NCBI GenBank assembly: GCA_903921835.1
Contig: CAIXRL010000228.1
Span: forward strand, 1 to 8,577
Reading direction: 5' to 3'
DNA from: Candidatus Eiseniibacteriota bacterium
GTDB lineage: Bacteria > Eisenbacteria > RBG-16-71-46
DNA length: 8,577 bases
Positions 6,750-8,577 of this stretch are shown piece after piece (position 1 is the stretch's first letter; each line of letters begins with the position of its first letter). The notes below the pieces were generated by a model that was given only the letters and a program-made list of their open reading frames with translations, did not search any database and was not told the origin of the DNA. Both the position numbers and the translations under genes were made by a program.

Positions 6750-6779
6750 CGGGCCGCCTCCGCGAACGGAGGCGGCCCG
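6750..6779 (-). terminator. Intrinsic terminator after the AIM24-family gene
   Basis: A perfect 13-bp stem, CGGGCCGCCTCCG (6750-6762) with 6767-6779, closed by a CGAA tetraloop on the plus strand (TTCG on the minus strand). It begins 17 bases after the AIM24-family stop. The minus strand continues TTGTCGAGC, a very short T-run. Confidence 0.85.
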
Positions 6780-6796
6780 GGTCGCGTCGTGAACCG

Positions 6797-7597
6797 TCAG
6801 CGCCCGTCGCCGTCCAGCAGGTTGCCGAGCCCGCCGAGGATCGACCCCTCGTCCACGCGCCGGCCGCCGGTCTGCGGTGCCGCCGCATAGATGCGGCTCG
6901 CGAGGCGCGAGAACGGGAGCGACTGCAGCCACACCCTGCCGGGTCCGCGCAGCGTGGCGAGGAACAGCCCCTCGCCACCGAACAGCACGGTCTTGATGCC
7001 GCCCGCGAGCTGGATGTCGTAGTCCACGTCTTTCGTCATGGCGACGATGCAGCCCGTGTCCACGCGCAGCACGTCGCCCGCCGCGAGCGTGCGCTCCTCG
7101 AGCGTGCCTCCCGCGTGCACGAACGCCCAGCCGTCGCCCTGCAACCGCTCGAGAATGAACCCCTCGCCGCCGAACAGTCCCGCGCCGAAGCGCTTGGTGA
7201 ACGCGATCCCGAGGCTGACGCCCTTCGCGGCCACGAGGAACGAGTCCTTCTGCGCGAGCAGTTCGCCGTCCACCTGCGCGAGGTGGATCGCCACGATCTT
7301 GCCGGGGTAGGGCGCGGCGAACGCGGCCTTGCGCTTGATGCTGCCCTGGTTCTGGAACACCGTCATGAAGAGCGACTCGCCGGTGAGCAGACGCTTGCCC
7401 GCACCGAGCAGCGCGCCCACGAAGCCACCCTGCTGCTGCGAGCCGTCACCGAAGATCGTCTGCATCTGGATGTCGGCCTCGATGTACATCATCGAACCGG
7501 CCTCGCCCACCACGGCCTCGCCGGGATCCAGCTCGATCTTCACGAACTGCAGGTCGTCACCCAGAATCTCGTAATCCACGTCGTGCATCGTGCTCAT
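6797..7597 (-). CDS. AIM24 / TIGR00266 family protein
   Basis: A 266-residue member of the AIM24 (TIGR00266) family: soluble, Gly-rich, beta-sheet proteins of unknown biochemical role in bacteria, related to mitochondrial Aim24. Family features include an early 'VKIELDPGEAVVGEAGSMMY' (19-38), a central 'GGFVGALLGAGKRLLTGESL' (57-76) followed by 'FMTVFQNQG', and two similar late blocks, 'GLFGGEGFILERLQGDGWAF' (140-159) and 'VLFGGEGLFLATLRGPGRVW' (204-223). This internal repetition is typical of the fold. There is no signal peptide or membrane helix, so it should be cytoplasmic. The start is ATG 7597, with GAGG five bases before it; a second ATG at 7588 lacks that spacing. It lies 59 bases downstream of mqnA on the same strand, with a hairpin between them, so co-transcription would be partial at most. 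The family call is strong; the function is not established. Confidence 0.9.
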   Translation of the reverse strand: MSTMHDVDYEILGDDLQFVKIELDPGEAVVGEAGSMMYIEADIQMQTIFGDGSQQQGGFVGALLGAGKRLLTGESLFMTVFQNQGSIKRKAAFAAPYPGKIVAIHLAQVDGELLAQKDSFLVAAKGVSLGIAFTKRFGAGLFGGEGFILERLQGDGWAFVHAGGTLEERTLAAGDVLRVDTGCIVAMTKDVDYDIQLAGGIKTVLFGGEGLFLATLRGPGRVWLQSLPFSRLASRIYAAAPQTGGRRVDEGSILGGLGNLLDGDGR

Positions 7598-7615
7598 GGG
7601 ATCCTCGCTGTGGTT

Positions 7616-7643
7616 CAACCCGTCCTGCGGAGACGACGGGTTG
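7616..7643 (-). terminator. Terminator or attenuator hairpin between mqnA and the AIM24-family gene
   Basis: A perfect 9-bp stem, CAACCCGTC (7616-7624) with GACGGGTTG (7635-7643), and a 10-base loop, beginning 13 bases past the mqnA stop. It is shorter than the other terminators here, and the sequence after it (AACCACAGCGAGGATCCC) leads directly into the next ribosome-binding site. It may reduce rather than abolish read-through. Confidence 0.6.
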
Positions 7644-7656
7644 CGCTCCTTTCGCG

Positions 7657-8448
7657 TCAGTCCACGACGAGCAGGCCGTGCTCGCGCACCAGCGACTCGA
7701 AGCGCTCGAGACCTGCGAGCTCTTCCGGCCCGAAGCGATAGTTGAACTGCCGCAGGTACGTCTCGGTTTCGGCCTGGCTCCAGCCCGGGTCGGTCGTGCG
7801 CCGCGCCACCTCGGGCATCGTGGCCAGTCCGGCGGCGAGCGACGCTTCGAGGAACGCGCGCATCTCGCTCTTGATCTCGGGATCCAGCGCCGAGCGCACC
7901 ACCCACAACGCGTAGACGAACGGCAGGCCCGTCCATTCGAGCCAGTCCTCGCCCATGTCGAGCACGTGCGTGAAGCCCTCGGGCGGGCGCTTGCGCGTGC
8001 GCATGGCCTGGTCGCCGATGAGCAGCATCGCGTCGGCCTGCGAGGGCTCCAGGCCGCGCACATACTGCACGTCGTGGAAGTCCCGGCGCACGTCGAGCAG
8101 CAGGTGCAGCAGCCGCACGGACGTGGAGGTCGCGGGCGTCACCGAAATGCGCGCGCCCTCGAGCGCCGAGGCGGGCCGGCGTGAGAACAGCAGCACCGAC
8201 TGCACGGGACCGCGGCAGGCCACGCCCATCGGCGCAAGCATCTCGAAGCGGTCCTTCATGCGAAACCAGTCGCCCGCGGCCATGACGCCCAGGTCCACGC
8301 CGCCGGATTCGGCCTCGCGGCCGAGGTCGCGCGGCTCCAGGTTGCGCACCGCGAACGGCGCGTCCGCCCACAGGGCGTAGAAGGGGGCGCAGTTGGCGTA
8401 GGGAATGCGGGCGGCGACGGTCTGGGTGAGAGGTCGTGGGCTGGTCAT
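7657..8448 (-). CDS. mqnA: Chorismate dehydratase MqnA (futalosine menaquinone pathway)
   Basis: A 263-residue protein of the MqnA/periplasmic-binding-protein-like fold, cytoplasmic (no signal peptide). MqnA dehydrates chorismate to 3-[(1-carboxyvinyl)oxy]benzoate, the first committed step of the futalosine route. Recognisable family segments are 'VAARIPYANCAPFYAL' (11-26), 'SGGVDLGVMAAGDWF' (48-62), 'GPVQSVLLFSRRP' (80-92), 'ISVTPATSTSVRLLHLLL' (101-118), 'DAMLLIGDQAMRTRK' (139-153) and 'DMGEDWLEWTGLPFVYALWV' (164-183). Its length is normal for the family. ATG 8448 is the only reasonable start before the first conserved strand, yet no Shine-Dalgarno sequence is visible in 'GTGTCCCCACGCC' just upstream. 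It may therefore be leaderless or translationally coupled to a gene beyond the window. It is followed by a hairpin and an AIM24-family gene; mqnC is on the same strand 4.5 kb downstream. Confidence 0.93.
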   Translation of the reverse strand: MTSPRPLTQTVAARIPYANCAPFYALWADAPFAVRNLEPRDLGREAESGGVDLGVMAAGDWFRMKDRFEMLAPMGVACRGPVQSVLLFSRRPASALEGARISVTPATSTSVRLLHLLLDVRRDFHDVQYVRGLEPSQADAMLLIGDQAMRTRKRPPEGFTHVLDMGEDWLEWTGLPFVYALWVVRSALDPEIKSEMRAFLEASLAAGLATMPEVARRTTDPGWSQAETETYLRQFNYRFGPEELAGLERFESLVREHGLLVVD

Positions 8449-8577
8449 GGCGTGGGGACACTACCGCGCGGCCGCGGGCGCGTCGAGGAATCCCCGCGCT
8501 TCGCGGCCCGGGCCGCGGGGCGCTCCGGCGGCCGCGCGCGGGGCCGCCAAAGGGGCGCCAACGCGTGTGCGCACAAC
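8449..8577. other. Window-edge segment upstream of mqnA, unresolved
   Basis: On the minus strand all three frames are open across most of this piece. One ends in TAG 8461-8463, 12 bases before mqnA, with the tail 'GREARGFLDAPAAAR'. Another ends in a TGA overlapping the mqnA ATG (ATGA). Third-position G+C does not separate them (about 82% versus 86% by my count). Either could be the 3' end of an operon partner, or the piece could be a promoter region with GC-rich hairpins (CCCCGCG...CGCGGGG type, 8493-8520). Confidence 0.3.

Noticed and set aside
6347..7741. 464-codon plus-strand open frame across the AIM24-family gene
   Set aside because: It is a mirror of real minus-strand coding sequence, rich in Arg/Glu/His repeats typical of antisense frames.
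1..8577. Mobile elements, CRISPR arrays, toxin-antitoxin or phage-defence systems
   Set aside because: I saw no transposase or integrase motifs, terminal repeats, regularly spaced repeats or paired small genes with suitable signals.

Overview
The window is GC-rich (roughly 70% by eye) and comes from a Gram-negative, diderm bacterium that makes LPS and menaquinone. The evidence is a complete LpxR-type outer-membrane lipid A deacylase ending in phenylalanine, plus two enzymes of the futalosine (Mqn) menaquinone route. No single feature fixes the phylum. The futalosine pathway, a secreted protein with a '...TWGQLKSLYR' C-terminus and the GC-rich style fit uncultured lineages such as Candidatus Eisenbacteria, Gemmatimonadota or related groups; this is a low-confidence inference.

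Layout, left to right. Positions 1-123 may be the tail of an upstream + strand gene. A + strand polytopic membrane protein of the GT-C glycosyltransferase type fills 128-1828. It converges on mqnC (minus strand, 1896-3104, GTG start), and the 67 bases between them are almost entirely one 62-nt bidirectional terminator hairpin. The other genes are also on the minus strand: an LpxR-family deacylase (3358-4326), an unrecognised cysteine-rich secreted protein (5238-6017), an AIM24/TIGR00266 family protein (6797-7597) and mqnA (7657-8448). Two long stretches without a credible gene, 4327-5182 and 6018-6749, flank the secreted protein. The first holds a cluster of inverted repeats upstream of lpxR.

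Functionally, mqnA (first step, chorismate to 3-[(1-carboxyvinyl)oxy]benzoate) and mqnC (radical-SAM cyclisation of dehypoxanthine futalosine) belong to one pathway but lie about 4.5 kb apart with unrelated genes between them. mqnB, mqnD and mqnE are not in the window. LpxR and the GT-C protein both point to envelope and LPS or glycan remodelling. Four minus-strand genes are each followed within 5-22 bases of the stop by a strong GC-rich hairpin bounded by AAC/GTT, so most appear to be single transcription units.

I found no rRNA, tRNA, CRISPR array, insertion sequence or recognised mobile element. I also did not find a clearly new multi-gene system. The most open items are the secreted protein with its C-terminal signature, the structured non-coding region upstream of lpxR, and the shared terminator design.
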